Positions 37,322 to 46,216 of a stretch of 54,778 bases of DNA are shown in pieces. This stretch comes from Chloroflexota bacterium (lineage in GTDB: Bacteria; Chloroflexota; UBA11872). The DNA is taken from assembly GCA_028874315.1 (NCBI GenBank), contig JAPPKM010000141.1, forward strand, positions 1 to 54,778. The letters are read 5' to 3'. Positions within the stretch are counted from its first letter, which is position 1. Each line of letters starts with the position of its first letter. Both the position numbers and the translations under genes were made by a program. Under the pieces are notes generated by a model, which worked only from the letters and a program-made list of their open reading frames with translations, was not told the origin of the DNA and did no database searches.

Positions 37322-37606
37322 ATGTCGCCAGTTCGGCAGCAGATTCTGATTCTGCATCTCCAGTCCGGCGACCTGGGTTCGCCGACCGTCGCCTGGGCGC
37401 TGTATGACGGGGCGCTGCCGGCGGACGCGGTGCAAATGCAAACCGGCAGCGAGTACGAACCGCCGTACGACTCCGTGCTGGCGGCCATGCGCGACGGCTG
37501 GCGCGTGTTTCAGGCCAGCCCGCAGCCGGAACGCAGCGCGGCGACCGGATCCGGACAACTGGCGAATGAGTTCTGGCTGGAACGTAACATCGAAGTCGAG
37601 GGGTAG
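37322..37606 (+). CDS. Small hypothetical protein
   Basis: ATG-initiated 94-aa ORF between two PhyH genes. Confidence 0.45.
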   Translation: MSPVRQQILILHLQSGDLGSPTVAWALYDGALPADAVQMQTGSEYEPPYDSVLAAMRDGWRVFQASPQPERSAATGSGQLANEFWLERNIEVEG

Positions 37607-37651
37607 ACCTAGCCGGCGCCGCTCTCGCGCCGGAACGGAAGGGGCCGAGGG

Positions 37652-38521
37652 ATGGCGATCGCAGAGACCGAGGTCGTACCGCAGACCGAACTCCTGGACG
37701 TGCATCAGATGGCGCGGTTCGTAACCGACGGGTTCATCGAGTTCGACGACCTGGTGCCGGACGAACTGAGCGAAGCCGTCCACGCCGACGAAGTGGCATC
37801 GGTCAACGAGGACGGCCCCATTCCCGAGGTGCGCTGGCACATCACCGACAACCCGCACGGCTTCTACGAGCGGTCCGCCGCCGTGCGCGCCGTGCACAAC
37901 CTGCCGCGCGTGAAGGCTGTCCTGCAGAGCCTGCTGGGCCCCGGACACGTGGCCAGCCACTCGGCCCTGCACTGCACCGGGCCGCTACAGGCGACGGCGC
38001 AGCAGTGGCACGTGGACGCCGGCGGACGTCGCCAGGTGCGACTGCCCGGCGTCCATCCCTGGTCGTTCGACATCCTCACCGCCTACTTCGCCCACGACAC
38101 CCCGCACGAGATGGGTCCCACGCTGGTGCTGCCCGGCTCGCACATGCGCTCCGTGCTCGGTCCGGACGTCGCTCGCTACAAGAACATCGCCGGTCAGAAG
38201 CGCTTGTCAGGCAAAGCCGGGCGCATCGTGTTCATGCACGAAGCGCTCTGGCACTGCGCCCAGACCAACGAGATCGATCAGTGGCGGTTCATGTTCAAGA
38301 TTCGCTACAACCCCCGCGTCCCGCAGCGCGGCATCTTCAACACCGACGGCTGGGACAGCGAGGAAATCCGGCGCTTCTTCCGCATGAACAAGAACGCCCA
38401 TAACCTGACGGGTGAATCCTCGGCCGCCGCCCAGGAACGCGCCGACTGGTGGCGCTACCTCTGCGGCGCCGACGAACTCGCCGACCCCAGCGGGACTGGG
38501 GCCCACGGGGACTACGCGTAG
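37652..38521 (+). CDS. Phytanoyl-CoA dioxygenase family protein
   Basis: QQWHVDAGGRRQVRL...MGPTLVLPGSHMRSVLG...GRIVFMHEALWHCAQTN. Confidence 0.88.
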   Translation: MAIAETEVVPQTELLDVHQMARFVTDGFIEFDDLVPDELSEAVHADEVASVNEDGPIPEVRWHITDNPHGFYERSAAVRAVHNLPRVKAVLQSLLGPGHVASHSALHCTGPLQATAQQWHVDAGGRRQVRLPGVHPWSFDILTAYFAHDTPHEMGPTLVLPGSHMRSVLGPDVARYKNIAGQKRLSGKAGRIVFMHEALWHCAQTNEIDQWRFMFKIRYNPRVPQRGIFNTDGWDSEEIRRFFRMNKNAHNLTGESSAAAQERADWWRYLCGADELADPSGTGAHGDYA

Positions 38522-38544
38522 GCACGGGGTTCCAGCGCCGACGT

Positions 38545-38572
38545 TTGACGACGCGGGCGATTTGCCTAGAAT
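38545..38572 (+). promoter_or_regulatory. Sigma70-like promoter TTGACG-N16-TAGAAT
   Basis: Direct reading; predicted TSS ~38579, immediately before the structured element. Confidence 0.6.
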
Positions 38573-38578
38573 CTGCAC

Positions 38579-38673
38579 ATTACAGCCCGCTGGCGGTTAG
38601 CTCCCGGCCGAACTGGGTGGACTCCGCCGGCAGTGATAGCTCCAGGGGCCGCGTTGCAAGACGCGGCCCCTGC
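38579..38673 (+). ncRNA. Candidate structured RNA/leader, copy 1 (P1 38589-38596/38624-38631; P2 38603-38607/38613-38617; P3 38644-38654/38661-38671)
   Basis: Three stems; covarying second copy at 40436-40530. Confidence 0.6.
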
Positions 38674-38733
38674 TCTGCTTTCGGGCATGAGCCGTAAGGA
38701 GCTTCTCGCTCCTGCTTCAAGGGGCGTCCACAC

Positions 38734-39363
38734 ATGCTGGGCAATCACACGGAACCCGGTCCAGGCAACCGAATTCGGATATTCGTCGACTACTGGAATC
38801 TTCAGTTGACCATGAGCGAAAAGAGCGGGAAGTCGTTCAGGTTCGACTGGAACCGCTTCCCGCTGTGGCTAACCGAAATAGCTACCGAGCTTTGCTACAT
38901 CCGAGACGCTACTTTCGAAGGTATGCATGTCTATTCGTCCTACAACTCAGATTCACAAAAGGACCTCAACCACAAGCGCTGGGCACAGGGCTGGCTAAAT
39001 CGCCAACCGGGAGTCCAAGTGTCACTTCGTGAGCGTCAGCACAGGCCAGCCCCTTCCTGTCCAAACTGCTATCACGTAATCGGCGTGTGTCCCGCATGCA
39101 ATAGGAGAATGAGTGGCACCACCGAGAAAGGCGTCGACACGGCAATTGCAACAGACATGATTCGCCTGGCCTGGGAGCAGGTCTACGATGTTGCCGTGCT
39201 TGTGTCGTCCGACGCTGATCTCATTCCAGCCGTAGAGTTCTTGGACTTGCGAGGCCGAAAGGTGCTACAGGAGGATTCCCGCCCTTGGGCAGCGCGCTCG
39301 CAACCGCGTGCTGGGCGTCGTTCGACTTGTTTGGTAGGCGTGTTGAGTTCGAGCGATGAGTGA
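38734..39363 (+). CDS. NYN-domain (LabA-like PIN nuclease) protein, C-terminus frameshifted
   Basis: RIRIFVDYWNLQLTM...KGVDTAIATDMIRLAWEQVYDVAVLVSSDADLIPAVEFLDLRGRKV; -1 frame continues GGFPPLGSALATACWASFDLFGRRVEFER. Confidence 0.85.
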   Translation: MLGNHTEPGPGNRIRIFVDYWNLQLTMSEKSGKSFRFDWNRFPLWLTEIATELCYIRDATFEGMHVYSSYNSDSQKDLNHKRWAQGWLNRQPGVQVSLRERQHRPAPSCPNCYHVIGVCPACNRRMSGTTEKGVDTAIATDMIRLAWEQVYDVAVLVSSDADLIPAVEFLDLRGRKVLQEDSRPWAARSQPRAGRRSTCLVGVLSSSDE

Positions 39364-39432
39364 AGGTCGATCAGCTAGTGACGGCTGAGATGCAGCGGTC
39401 GTGCGAGCAGTAGTCTGGAGGCGACGAGGGCA

Positions 39433-40362
39433 ATGACCAACGCAAGCCTAGGCACACTCAGGCACGTAGAGGTTCGGCAGGCTTGGGCACACGAGGCCCG
39501 CGACTTCACACCTTGGCTGTCGGAGAACCTTGAGGTGCTGTCTGCTGAGCTTGGGATCGCCCTCGAGCTCGAAGACACAGAAGTCGCGGTCGGGCCGGAC
39601 CAGTATCGGGCGGACATTCTGGCGCGGGCTCCTCACGACGGCAGCGTGGTGCTCATCGAAAACCAACTGGAGGAGGCCAACCTCGAACACTTGGGCCAGG
39701 TGTTGGCCTATTTGGCAGGACTGAACGCTCAGATCGTCGTGTGGGTCGCTACTCGGTTCCGAGAGGGACATCTGTCCGCAATCCGGTGGCTGAACGAGCA
39801 CACGGACGACCCATTCGCGTTTTTTGCGGTACGCCTGAGCGTAGTTCAGATCGGCGATTCGCAGCTCGCCCCGGTACTCAACGTCCTAGAGCGACCGAAC
39901 GAATGGGACCGTCAAGTTGAGAGAGTGAGCGGGCTTTCCGACATTGCAAAGTTCCGGCGCGACTTCTGGACTCACTTTGTGTCCCGACGCCCAGACTCAC
40001 CCCGGCTGAGTCCCGGATACATGGGCAGCAACGTCTGGCACTGGATCGAGGAGGCTGAACTCTACGTTGTTCAGTACTTGGCCCAGAACAGTGTCGGAGT
40101 ATATCTACGGGGCGCGTGGGGCACGACCAAGGCAAGCACTTGGCCTCAGCTGGATCCGTACGTGGAGCTCCTTGAGAAGAGACTTCGTGAAGCAGAGGCT
40201 GAAGACGGCTACGTCCGGGATAGCGGACATCATTGGTGCGTGACGACCCTGCGGGTTGACTCTCGCGACACAGACAACTGGGATCAAATGGCCGATTGGC
40301 TCGACAAGCGGCGGCATGTTTACGAAGTCGTGCTACGTGCCGACTCCGGACCGGCAGCCTAA
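39433..40362 (+). CDS. DUF4268-like / PD-(D/E)XK nuclease-like protein
   Basis: YRADILARAPHDGSVVLIENQLEEANLEHLGQVLAYLAGLNAQIVVWVATRFREGHLSAIRWLNEHT. Confidence 0.75.
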   Translation: MTNASLGTLRHVEVRQAWAHEARDFTPWLSENLEVLSAELGIALELEDTEVAVGPDQYRADILARAPHDGSVVLIENQLEEANLEHLGQVLAYLAGLNAQIVVWVATRFREGHLSAIRWLNEHTDDPFAFFAVRLSVVQIGDSQLAPVLNVLERPNEWDRQVERVSGLSDIAKFRRDFWTHFVSRRPDSPRLSPGYMGSNVWHWIEEAELYVVQYLAQNSVGVYLRGAWGTTKASTWPQLDPYVELLEKRLREAEAEDGYVRDSGHHWCVTTLRVDSRDTDNWDQMADWLDKRRHVYEVVLRADSGPAA

Positions 40363-40435
40363 AGGCGTCCTAGCCAACTGAAGGAGGTAAGAGCGTGCAG
40401 GATGAAGGACCGGCCCTTCGGCCTACCGTTCAGAC

Positions 40436-40530
40436 ATAAGACCCCACTGGTGGTTAGCTCCCAGCCAAACTGGGTGGGATCCGCCTGTCACTAGAGCGCT
40501 AGGGACCGTGTCGTGTGCCACGGTCCCTGC
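40436..40530 (+). ncRNA. Candidate structured RNA, copy 2 (P1 40446-40453/40481-40488; P2 40460-40464/40470-40474; P3 40501-40510/40519-40528)
   Basis: Same architecture and spacing as copy 1, with compensatory changes in P3. Confidence 0.55.
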
Positions 40531-40576
40531 GACGTCTATGGGTCGATCTTGTCCGCCACCGCGACGGAGAGGCTAG

Positions 40577-42151
40577 CTACCCGCTGACATCCACCACGAT
40601 GGTGTGGTGACCCGTCGCGCCATCGGGGTCGGATGAGCTGATCTGGGCGGTCTGGGTTTCGCCGGTGGCGTCGGTGGCGCGGACGGCGATGACGTGCCTG
40701 CCAGGCGTGGCGTCCCAGGGCAGCACCCACTGGCGCCAGGTGTCCTTGGATATTGCCTCGCCTAGCTGCGTCTCCTGCCAGCCGCCGTCACCAATCTGGA
40801 CCTCGACTTTGGCGATGCCCCGGTCTTGGGCCCAGGCCACGCCGGCGATGGGCTGGAGACCCGGTTGCAACGTGCGGCCATTAAGCGGCACGTCGATCCG
40901 CGACTGCGTCTTGATCGGTCCTTCCTTGGACCAGCCGCGCGGAATCCAGTAGCCGTCGAATTCCTCCCACCGGTTCACCACGATCGCGTCCAGCCATTTC
41001 GTGGCCGAGACGTAGCCGTAGAGACCCGCCACGACCAGCCGGGCCGGAAAGCCATGCTTCAGCGGCAGCGGCTCATCGTTCATGCCCACGGCCACCAGCG
41101 CCTGGCGCCCGTCGTAGACGGTGTCCACCGGGAACCCGGCGGTGAAGCCGTCCACGGACATGCCGACGATCTGGCTGGCCTCCGGCTGCAACCCCGCGCG
41201 ATCCAGCAACTCCGACAGCGGCACGCCCAGCCACTTGGCGTTATCTACCAGGTCGCCGCCAACCTCGTTGGAGACGCAACACAAGGTGACGTGCCGCTCG
41301 ACGCGCGAGAGGTCGAGCAGCTCGTCGTAGGTCAGCTCGTAGGGCCGGTCCACCAGGCCCTCGATCTTGAGGGTCCACGTAGACAAGTCGACCTGGGGAA
41401 TGCTGAGGGCCGTGTCGATCCGGTAGAAGTCCTCGTTGGGCGTGACGATCGGGCCGATGCCCTCGGCTTCGACCATCGCGCCCTCGGGAATCTGCCTCGC
41501 GGCGTCGCGCGGCGCGGGGAGAATCACGTCCAGCCGGCTGGAGGCGATGGTGCGCGCCCGCTCCAGCATCACCCGCCCACCGGCCGCGGTCCCGACCGCC
41601 AGGACCGCAAACGCCCCGGCCATTCGCATGAAGGAGCGGCGGCCGAGCGCCATCAGGCGCGGGTCGCGAACGGGCTGTGGCATTTCCTGCGCTTGCACGA
41701 GCTTCAGCAGCATCGCCAGCGTCCACATGCCGGCCGAAGTCGCCAGCAGGGCGCCGATCAGGGCCAGCACGGGCGAAAGCTGCGGCTCGGCGATTCCGGC
41801 CACGGCGGCCACGATTCCGAACACCGCAAAGCCAAGCTGCGGGATCCAGAATTTCCGCATCCCGGCCACGCCGACAAGTGCTCCCAGGCCAAGGCCGATT
41901 ACGACAATCGAAATCAGCAGCGCCAGCTTGTCGTTGGTGCCGAATACAGCAATCGCGAAGTCCTTGGCGAACTTCGGCGACAGGTCAATCACGCCCGAGC
42001 CCACCGCGATGATGAGCGACGGACCGCCGGATATCAGTCCGGCGAAGATCTCGGTAATTCCAAATGACACGCCGGCGGCAATCAGGCCGGCCAATGCCGG
42101 GCGCGACTCGCGCCTGAGCACGGGACCTAGTCCCTTACGAGCGTCGTACAT
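40577..42151 (-). CDS. Sulfite oxidase-like molybdopterin-dependent oxidoreductase with N-terminal TM region
   Basis: RPYELTYDELLDLSRVERHVTLCCVSNEVGGDLVDNAKWLGVPLSELLDRAG...FPARLVVAGLYGYVSATKWL. Confidence 0.92.
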   Translation of the reverse strand: MYDARKGLGPVLRRESRPALAGLIAAGVSFGITEIFAGLISGGPSLIIAVGSGVIDLSPKFAKDFAIAVFGTNDKLALLISIVVIGLGLGALVGVAGMRKFWIPQLGFAVFGIVAAVAGIAEPQLSPVLALIGALLATSAGMWTLAMLLKLVQAQEMPQPVRDPRLMALGRRSFMRMAGAFAVLAVGTAAGGRVMLERARTIASSRLDVILPAPRDAARQIPEGAMVEAEGIGPIVTPNEDFYRIDTALSIPQVDLSTWTLKIEGLVDRPYELTYDELLDLSRVERHVTLCCVSNEVGGDLVDNAKWLGVPLSELLDRAGLQPEASQIVGMSVDGFTAGFPVDTVYDGRQALVAVGMNDEPLPLKHGFPARLVVAGLYGYVSATKWLDAIVVNRWEEFDGYWIPRGWSKEGPIKTQSRIDVPLNGRTLQPGLQPIAGVAWAQDRGIAKVEVQIGDGGWQETQLGEAISKDTWRQWVLPWDATPGRHVIAVRATDATGETQTAQISSSDPDGATGHHTIVVDVSG

Positions 42152-42236
42152 GCTTGCGCTCCCCCTTGAGCCCTCGCACTCAGGATACGCGCCCTGCGCC
42201 TGTCGAGTTGGTGGGTTTTCCTGCTTTGGGAGGCAG

Positions 42237-43223
42237 TTAGCCTCGAAGCCGGCGGGCCAACGGGCTGGCCGTGCGGTAGGCGCGCGATGCGGCGTCCAGT
42301 TCGCGCAGGGCTTCTTCATCCATTTCGATCATCGCGGCGTCGGCATTGGACTCCGCCTGGCCGGCCGTGCGTGCGCCCACGATGGGTAGCACTGCCGAGT
42401 CCCGCAGCGTCCAGGCCACGGCGACCTGCCCGGCTGTGGCTCCGACCGAATCGGCGACTCGCCGAAGGGTGTCGAGCAAGGGCATCACGGTCTCCGGCGT
42501 CTTGGCCCGCAAGACCCGGCGCATGGGACGCGAGCGCGGCTTGCGTCCGCCCGGTCCGTACTTGCCGCTCAGCAAACCCTGGGCCAGGGGGCTGTAGGCG
42601 ATCAGCGTGACATCCAGTTCGTGACAGGCGTCCAGCACGCCGTTCACCTCGGGCGCACGGCGCAGCAGGCTGTACGACACCTGGTTCGAGACGAGCGGAA
42701 CCCCCGCATCGGCCAGCACCGCGTGGGCGCGTCGCATTTGCGGTTCGGTGAAGTTGCTGACGCCGACATAGGCGATGCGGCCGTCGTGGACGGCCCGAGC
42801 CAGACGGTCTAGCAGGCGGCGGTGCGGGATAAAGCTGTACGGCCAGTGCACCTGGTAGTGATCGATCCGGTCGACGCCCAGGCGCTTGAGGCTGCCGTCG
42901 ATGGCGGCGTCCACGGAGCGCACGCGCCAGCGCGTGGGCGAGGGCATGTACTTGGTCGCTACCACGGCCGGCCGGGAGTCGTCCGTGCGTAGCTTTCCGA
43001 TCACTCGTTCCGACTCGCCGAAGCCGTAAAGCTCGGCGGTGTCGAGGAAGTTGGCGCCTCGATCCAGCGTCGCGTGGTACGTGGCGTCGATGTCGGTGGG
43101 TTCCTGGCCGTCGTGATCGTCCCAGTAGCGTTGGTCGCCCCACTGCCAGGTTCCGACGCCGACAGCGCCGACTTCCAGGTCCGAGGCGCCAATGCGACGA
43201 CGCGGGATACGGTCGTCAATCAT
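42237..43223 (-). CDS. Aldo/keto reductase
   Basis: FLDTAELYGFGESERVIGK...DHYQVHWP...VGVSNFTEPQM. Confidence 0.95.
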   Translation of the reverse strand: MIDDRIPRRRIGASDLEVGAVGVGTWQWGDQRYWDDHDGQEPTDIDATYHATLDRGANFLDTAELYGFGESERVIGKLRTDDSRPAVVATKYMPSPTRWRVRSVDAAIDGSLKRLGVDRIDHYQVHWPYSFIPHRRLLDRLARAVHDGRIAYVGVSNFTEPQMRRAHAVLADAGVPLVSNQVSYSLLRRAPEVNGVLDACHELDVTLIAYSPLAQGLLSGKYGPGGRKPRSRPMRRVLRAKTPETVMPLLDTLRRVADSVGATAGQVAVAWTLRDSAVLPIVGARTAGQAESNADAAMIEMDEEALRELDAASRAYRTASPLARRLRG

Positions 43224-43261
43224 GGGGGGTAGGCGACGCCTTCAGGCTTCAGGTTGTTGGG

Positions 43262-43335
43262 CGACCCCGAGAGGACTCGAACCTCCGGCCTTGTGGTCCG
43301 CAACCACACGCTCTGTCCAACTGAGCTACGGGGTC
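43262..43335 (-). tRNA. tRNA-Arg (anticodon GCG)
   Basis: GACCCCGTAGCTCAGTTGGACAGAGCGTGTGGTTGCGGACCACAAGGCCGGAGGTTCGAGTCCTCTCGGGGTCG; anticodon loop TTGCGGA. Confidence 0.92.
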
Positions 43336-43372
43336 AGGGAAATCAGTCTAGCAACGGGCCCGCTCGGCGGGA

Positions 43373-44074
43373 CTACGACGCCTGATCTGCCGGCGCGGGC
43401 GCAGCAGGGGTCGGCGCCGGCGGCTGCGGGAGCCGCAGGCCCACGCCCAGGCGTTCCAGGATCGGCGCGGCGGCCACGAAGATCACGGCGTCGGCGGCGA
43501 TGTGGAGGACGATGGCCGGTGCCACCGATTCAAAGTGGGCCGCCGCGATCCCGAACAGCAGGCCGCCCAGCGTGCCCAGCACCAGGAACGAGCGCGGAAA
43601 CTGCCGGTCCAGCCCGTGGTGCAGGCCGAACACCAGCGAGGTCACCACGATCGACCAGGGCATCCCGATCAGGTTGGCCAGACCGAACATGGCCGCGCCC
43701 CGGAAGAACAGTTCTTCGGCAACCGGATTTAGGACCAGGAAGAACGGCAGGTTCAGCAGCAGCGCCGAGCGGTCGCCGGCGACCCGCACCGGCCAGAGCC
43801 AGCGGCGATAGCTCAGGGTCACCAGGAAGACGCCGACCGACCATAAGCCGATCAACAGCCAGTCCAGCAGTCCCAGGCCCAGTTGCAGCCCGATGGCCGA
43901 TGGGTCGATCCCGGCCACCGCGATCCAGATCAGCGGGGCCCCGATGAGGAAGGCGACCCGGGTCGGCACGTCCCAGCGCATCCAGCGCCAGGCCTCGCGC
44001 CAGGTGTAGCGCGGAAGCCGCGCCCGGCCGGAAGACGGCTGTCCTGCCCCGCTAGCCGCGGAAGGCCTCCGCAC
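43373..44074 (-). CDS. CPBP family intramembrane glutamic endopeptidase
   Basis: LNPVAEELFFRGAAMFGLANLIG...VFGLHHGL. Confidence 0.9.
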   Translation of the reverse strand: MRRPSAASGAGQPSSGRARLPRYTWREAWRWMRWDVPTRVAFLIGAPLIWIAVAGIDPSAIGLQLGLGLLDWLLIGLWSVGVFLVTLSYRRWLWPVRVAGDRSALLLNLPFFLVLNPVAEELFFRGAAMFGLANLIGMPWSIVVTSLVFGLHHGLDRQFPRSFLVLGTLGGLLFGIAAAHFESVAPAIVLHIAADAVIFVAAAPILERLGVGLRLPQPPAPTPAAPAPADQAS

Positions 44075-45077
44075 CGGCCAGCCGTTCGCCGTATTGGCGC
44101 TCGTAGTAGGCCTGGAACTCGCCGTACAGGATTGGCGCCCACCAGTCCTGCGCCTGCATGTACCAGTCCACCGTCGCGTCCATGGCGGCCGCGAAGTCGT
44201 ACTGGCGCGACCAGCCCAGCGACTGGAGCTTGCTGCTGTCCAGCGCGTAGTTCCAGTCGTGGCCCGTCCGGTCCTCCACGAAGTGGATCAGGTCCTGCGG
44301 CGCCCCGACGCGTTCGCAGATGCGCCGTGCCACAGACAGGTTGTCGCGGTTGTTGTCGGCCGCCACGTTGTAGACCTCGCCGGGCTCGCCTCGCTCCAGC
44401 ACCGCCAGGATCGCGCTGGCATGGTCCTCCACGTACAGCCGGTCCCGCTGCTGTTCGCCGCGCCCGTAGAGGGGCAGGGGCTGACCGCGCATGGCGTTGA
44501 TGGTGAACAGCGGCACGGCCTTCTCCGGGTGCTGCCAGGGACCGATGGTGTTGACGCCGCGGGTGATGCAGACGGGGAATCGGTGCGTCTTCCAGCACGC
44601 CAGCACCATCAGGTCGCCGGCGGCCTTGGTGGCCGAGTAGGGGTTGCGGGGGGCCGGTGGGTCGGTTTCCAGGAAGGCCGCGCCGCGCGTTTCGCCGTAG
44701 ACCTCGTCGGTGCTCACGTGCACGGCCTTGGCCACCCCCGCCTGCCGCGCCGCTTCGAAGAGCCGGTAGGTGCCGGTGACGTTGGTGCGCAGGAACGGCT
44801 CGGCGTCGAGCAGCGAGCGGTCCACGTGGGTCTCGGCGGCGAAGTTGACCAGCCAGGTCGCACCGTCCAGCGCCGACTGCGCGGTCTCGGTGTCGGCAAT
44901 GTCGCCCACGATCAGGTCGCAGTGGACACCTTCGAGCCGGCGGCGGTCGCCCGCGTAGGTCAGGGCGTCCAGCACGCGCACGTCCCAGCCGGGACGCACG
45001 GCCCGCACGTGATGCACGAAATTGGCGCCAATAAACCCGGCGCCGCCGGTGACCAACAGGATGGGACGCGCGGACAT
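44052..45077 (-). CDS. dTDP-glucose 4,6-dehydratase family (NAD-dependent epimerase/dehydratase)
   Basis: ILLVTGGAGFIGANFVHHV...FAAETHVDRS...STDEVYGE...NPYSATKA. Confidence 0.92.
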   Translation of the reverse strand: MSARPILLVTGGAGFIGANFVHHVRAVRPGWDVRVLDALTYAGDRRRLEGVHCDLIVGDIADTETAQSALDGATWLVNFAAETHVDRSLLDAEPFLRTNVTGTYRLFEAARQAGVAKAVHVSTDEVYGETRGAAFLETDPPAPRNPYSATKAAGDLMVLACWKTHRFPVCITRGVNTIGPWQHPEKAVPLFTINAMRGQPLPLYGRGEQQRDRLYVEDHASAILAVLERGEPGEVYNVAADNNRDNLSVARRICERVGAPQDLIHFVEDRTGHDWNYALDSSKLQSLGWSRQYDFAAAMDATVDWYMQAQDWWAPILYGEFQAYYERQYGERLAGAEAFRG

Positions 45078-45187
45078 TCGGCACCTCGGGGACTTGAAAT
45101 TCAGTCTAGCAACGGCCCCCTTCAGGTCGGCGTGACGACCGCTGCCTAGACTGGACGGTCTCGCGCCAGCCCAGGCTCGGAGCTCGT

Positions 45188-46216
45188 ATGCACGTCGCAT
45201 TGGTGATGGAGGCCGACGAACAGGGGCACCGGGCGTTTTTTCTGCAAGCCCTGCGCGATCTGGACCTGGTGGACTCGGTCACCGTTGTGGACGAATCCGG
45301 GGGCACGTTCGCGGAAGCGCGCGAGACGCTCGGCCCGAAGTTGCTGGGCACCCATCACGAGTTGTCCGAAGGGCTGGCCGCGGCCACGCCCGACCTGGCC
45401 ATCGTCTCGCTCATCGCCGCCCACGCGCCGTCGGCCGTTCGTCGCTGTCTGGAAGCGGGCTGCCACGTGATGGTGGAGAAACCCGCCTGCACGCATCCGG
45501 ACCAGTTCGCGGAACTGGTCGACCTTGCCGAGGCGAACGACCGCCACCTGATCGTCCCGCTGGCGCGCCGCCTCAGCCCCTGGGTGCAGGACGCCCGCCG
45601 CATCTTCGCCAGCGGCGCGCTGGGGCGGGCCTACGCGCTGCGGGGCGCGGTGATCGCCGATCAGACGCGCATCTGGCCCGCGCACGGCCAGCGCGACTGG
45701 ACCTTCGAACGCTCGCTGGCCGGCGGCGGGCACCTGGTCTGGCTGGGCATCCACTGGCTCGACATGATGACCTACATCACCGAGTCGCCGGTGGTGGAAG
45801 TCCAGGCCATGACCGGTGTCGTGGGCGGCGCGCCGATCGACGTCGAAGACCTGGCGCTGGTCAACCTGCGCTTCGCCAACGGCGCGTACGGCTCGCTGGT
45901 TTCCGGCTACCTGCTGGACAAGCCGTACCAGATAGACCTGAGCCTGTGGGGATCCGAAGGCTGGCTGCGCTTCGGCGAGTCCGATCGACACGTGCTGGAG
46001 TGGCATTCCACGTCGCCGGGCCTGGCCGACGTGGCTGATCGCCGCATCGCCTACAGCGGCCCATCCTTCCGGAACTACACCCCGTGGATCGAGCGCACCC
46101 TGCGGGCCTGCCTGGGCGAACCGCCGCCCATCACCGGCGCCGAGGCCCTGACGGCGTTGCGTGTGGTGCATGCGGCTTACGAGTCGGCTGACAGCGGGCG
46201 AACGATTCGGCTCTAG
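45188..46216 (+). CDS. Gfo/Idh/MocA family oxidoreductase
   Basis: CLEAGCHVMVEKPACTHPDQFAELVDLAEANDRHLIVPLARRL. Confidence 0.9.
   Translation: MHVALVMEADEQGHRAFFLQALRDLDLVDSVTVVDESGGTFAEARETLGPKLLGTHHELSEGLAAATPDLAIVSLIAAHAPSAVRRCLEAGCHVMVEKPACTHPDQFAELVDLAEANDRHLIVPLARRLSPWVQDARRIFASGALGRAYALRGAVIADQTRIWPAHGQRDWTFERSLAGGGHLVWLGIHWLDMMTYITESPVVEVQAMTGVVGGAPIDVEDLALVNLRFANGAYGSLVSGYLLDKPYQIDLSLWGSEGWLRFGESDRHVLEWHSTSPGLADVADRRIAYSGPSFRNYTPWIERTLRACLGEPPPITGAEALTALRVVHAAYESADSGRTIRL

Noticed and set aside
38584-38673. Structured element as a fluoride (crcB) riboswitch, because of tgatagctcc
   Set aside because: Pairing and conserved core order do not match; no fluoride-related gene downstream
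38644-38680. P3 as a simple Rho-independent terminator
   Set aside because: No T-run follows in either copy, and upstream P1/P2 are also conserved
38584-40530. Structured elements as integron attC sites
   Set aside because: Sequence gttagctccc...ccRaactggg lacks proper R/R' core sites (GTTRRRY/RYYYAAC) and no integrase is present
43192-43947. ORF containing PRGLEPPALWSATTRSVQLSYGV
   Set aside because: Translation across the antisense tRNA-Arg and the CPBP gene
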